A stretch of DNA of 6,317 nt from Candidatus Stahliibacteriota bacterium (lineage in GTDB: Bacteria > Hydrothermota > Tepidihabitantia > SM23-42). The stretch is taken from contig JAUWLY010000177.1 in the NCBI GenBank assembly GCA_030613445.1, forward strand, positions 1-6,317, given 5' to 3'. This document shows, one piece after another, positions 4,879 through 6,317 of the stretch. Under the pieces are notes generated by a model. The model searched no databases and was not told the DNA's origin. It saw nothing but the letters and a program-made list of their open reading frames with translations. Position numbers and translations under genes: made by a program. Position 1 is the first letter of the stretch. Each line of letters starts with the position of its first letter.

Positions 4879-6150
4879 CTAACGGGTTTTACCATGAGCC
4901 AAAACCAACCAACCAATGATTGCCAGAACGGCAAGGGATATCCCGGAAACAACAAAAATGGCATCTTTCCTAACGAACTCAGTAAGAAAACCAATCGCCA
5001 ATGCTCCAAGAGCAATCAAACCATGGTAAATCCAATCCCGGATTGAAAACATCCTACCGCGCACCAGTTCATCAGCACTACGATGAATCAAGGTTTCTTG
5101 GCCAATGAATATCGGCGATACGGCAAACCCGGCAATGAAAATCACCCCGGCGAACGCTAAACGATGCACGAGAAATGGGAAAAGAACCAGACCACCACCG
5201 ATCAGAATAAAACAGAAAAGCATTAGATTCTTGAGGTCAAAGCGATGACCAATAACACCAACCAGAAAGGCACCGACGAGCAACCCGATCGCACCAGCGG
5301 CAGCTAGGATGCCAACACCCCTGGTCCCCCAACTCATATCCTGTTGGACCATCGGTATGACAAGCACGTAGATAACACAAGTACCGATTATCATCAGCAC
5401 AATGGATGACATGGCAAAAGCGAGATCTTTCTTCTTAGGTATCATCTGCAAGGCGTGTTTCAGATCATGCCAGACCCCTAATAAACCTTTGCGTACAAGG
5501 AGAAAAACCCCCTTGGCTTCCAAGTGCTTTTCACGCTTCGGCGCCACAGCCAGCTTAATCTTCATCATATATAGCATGAGTGCTGAAGTACCAAAGGTAA
5601 CGGCATCAACTATAAAGGCAACGGTCCAGCCACGCAATCCGATGAGTTTGAACCACAAGTTCCAGTCCACGACCAAACCGCCAATCAACACGCCGAGAAA
5701 AGTAGCTCCCCTACCCACAAAATTCACAAGCGAATTAGCTTTCAAAATGGCATCCTTAGATACAAGATTTGGTATTATGGAACTCCGTGCAGTATTGAAG
5801 AAAAGTGTCAAAAGAAACATGAAGAAAACCACTGCAAAAACTGGATATATATTACGAGTGATGATGAAGAAAACCGGGATCAAAATCGAACAAACCATCC
5901 TTAGTGAATCACAGACAATCATGACTTTTTTCTTTTGCCAGCGGTCAACCAAAACACCAGCGATCGGACCGAAAACAATCACCGGCAGCGTAATTGCGAT
6001 GATTAACTGCGAAAGCAGAAGCGACGCACCATTCGGGAAAAGGGCGATAATGCCGATTAGTGCAATATAATTCAGCTTATCACCGAACTGGCTGACCGTT
6101 TGCGACAGAACGAATATGGAGAAGTTTCTGCTCTTAAGAGTTTTCCACAC
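4879..6150 (-). CDS. MFS transporter, drug/macrolide-efflux (DHA3 / EntS-like) type
   Basis: A 423-residue, twelve-segment inner-membrane secondary transporter, probably a proton-driven exporter. The MFS signature after segment 2 is clear, GPIAGVLVDRWQKKK (about 61-75), and a basic central loop (about 197-243) separates the two halves. The second half carries ELVRGRMFSIRDWIYHG, common in the DHA3 branch that includes macrolide and siderophore exporters. The longest frame begins at a TTG (6156), but AGGAG at 6158-6162 lies one base from that codon and seven bases from the GTG at 6150, so I take GTG as the start. This leaves 2 bases after the glycosyltransferase stop. Being between a glycosyltransferase and a polysaccharide deacetylase, it might move a glycan-related molecule, but MFS substrates cannot be read from sequence; drug or siderophore export is equally possible. 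Confidence 0.9.
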   Translation of the reverse strand: MWKTLKSRNFSIFVLSQTVSQFGDKLNYIALIGIIALFPNGASLLLSQLIIAITLPVIVFGPIAGVLVDRWQKKKVMIVCDSLRMVCSILIPVFFIITRNIYPVFAVVFFMFLLTLFFNTARSSIIPNLVSKDAILKANSLVNFVGRGATFLGVLIGGLVVDWNLWFKLIGLRGWTVAFIVDAVTFGTSALMLYMMKIKLAVAPKREKHLEAKGVFLLVRKGLLGVWHDLKHALQMIPKKKDLAFAMSSIVLMIIGTCVIYVLVIPMVQQDMSWGTRGVGILAAAGAIGLLVGAFLVGVIGHRFDLKNLMLFCFILIGGGLVLFPFLVHRLAFAGVIFIAGFAVSPIFIGQETLIHRSADELVRGRMFSIRDWIYHGLIALGALAIGFLTEFVRKDAIFVVSGISLAVLAIIGWLVLAHGKTR

Positions 6151-6152
6151 GA

Positions 6153-6317
6153 TCAATCTCCTGATTTTAACACTTCAACGTAGAAATCAAATACTTTCTT
6201 CGTGATGATCTGCCAATCATAGGTTAATGCCTTTGCCCGGCCTTTAAGCCCCATCCTTTTCATCTTCTTCTTATCCTTGAGTAAACTGATAACCTTCTCT
6301 GCCAGAGACTGCACATC
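6153..6317 (-). CDS. Glycosyltransferase, family 4-like, C-terminal end only
   Basis: The last 54 codons of a gene entering from the right edge. The translated tail includes SLAEKVISLLKDKKKMKRMG and then LKGRAKALTYDWQIITKKV, followed by FDFYVEVLKSGD and a TGA stop. The order is typical of the end of GT4/GT-B glycosyltransferases: an active-site helix followed by 'L..D......MG..GR......W..I......Y'. The catalytic region, donor site and start are outside the window, so the sugar and acceptor cannot be named. It is translationally close to the MFS gene, whose ribosome binding site lies within its last codons, so the two are surely cotranscribed. Confidence 0.75.
   Translation of the reverse strand, partial: DVQSLAEKVISLLKDKKKMKRMGLKGRAKALTYDWQIITKKVFDFYVEVLKSGD
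6158..6162 (-). promoter_or_regulatory. Shine-Dalgarno site that sets the MFS gene start at GTG 6150
   Basis: AGGAG lies within the last codons of the glycosyltransferase. Its seven-base spacing to GTG is ideal, while the upstream TTG is only one base away and therefore unlikely to be used. Confidence 0.75.

Noticed and set aside
4818..5015. Minus-strand 65-codon frame between the MFS and deacetylase genes
   Set aside because: It is an out-of-frame shadow of the MFS 3' end, sharing its hydrophobic composition; both flanking genes are intact without it.
5402..6070. Plus-strand open frame of 222 codons
   Set aside because: It lies wholly antisense to the MFS gene. The product is rich in Lys, Thr and Ser with no domain pattern, as expected from the reverse complement of a hydrophobic membrane protein gene.

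Overview
The window looks like a piece of a bacterial chromosome of moderate GC content. Every gene I can support lies on the minus strand, so the genes read from the right edge towards the left. Order of transcription: the tail of a family-4-type glycosyltransferase (cut by the right edge), an MFS efflux-type transporter, a polysaccharide deacetylase (NodB/CE4), an exported TPR protein, a 406-base non-coding stretch, threonine synthase (thrC), an uncharacterised multi-pass membrane protein, and a cation diffusion facilitator (CDF) metal transporter cut by the left edge. No rRNA, tRNA, insertion sequence, phage gene or CRISPR array is visible. The taxon cannot be fixed from this window. The signal peptide on the TPR protein, the Shine-Dalgarno sites and the sigma70-type promoters say Bacteria. 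The mix of leadered and leaderless starts and the repeat-rich spacer would suit an uncultured lineage, but that is a guess.

Right part (about 3294 to 6317): the glycosyltransferase and the transporter are 2 bases apart if the transporter uses its well-placed GTG start, and the deacetylase follows after 36 bases. These three probably form the end of a cell-surface glycan or envelope operon. The TPR gene follows after a 76-base gap that holds a long imperfect hairpin. It has a near-perfect ribosome binding site, so it may be read from the same transcript or from a weak promoter of its own.

Middle (2888 to 3293): no credible gene. This spacer is built largely of short degenerate tandem repeats: four separate arrays of four copies each, with periods of 7 to 9 bases, and one of three copies with period 16. 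It also holds one clear hairpin and, at its left end, the thrC promoter.

Left part (1 to 2887): thrC and the membrane protein gene share one base (TAATG) and should be cotranscribed and translationally coupled. The CDF gene follows after 83 bases and has its own consensus promoter.

The most striking pattern is regulatory. The two clearest promoters, for thrC and the CDF gene, have exact TTGACA -35 boxes inside the same ten bases (ATTGACAATT). Their -10 boxes lie only 5 and 13 bases before the start codon. This predicts a leaderless thrC mRNA and a nearly leaderless CDF mRNA, while the TPR and MFS genes carry good Shine-Dalgarno sites. I found no complete new defence, mobile or biosynthetic system here; the protein families are ordinary.
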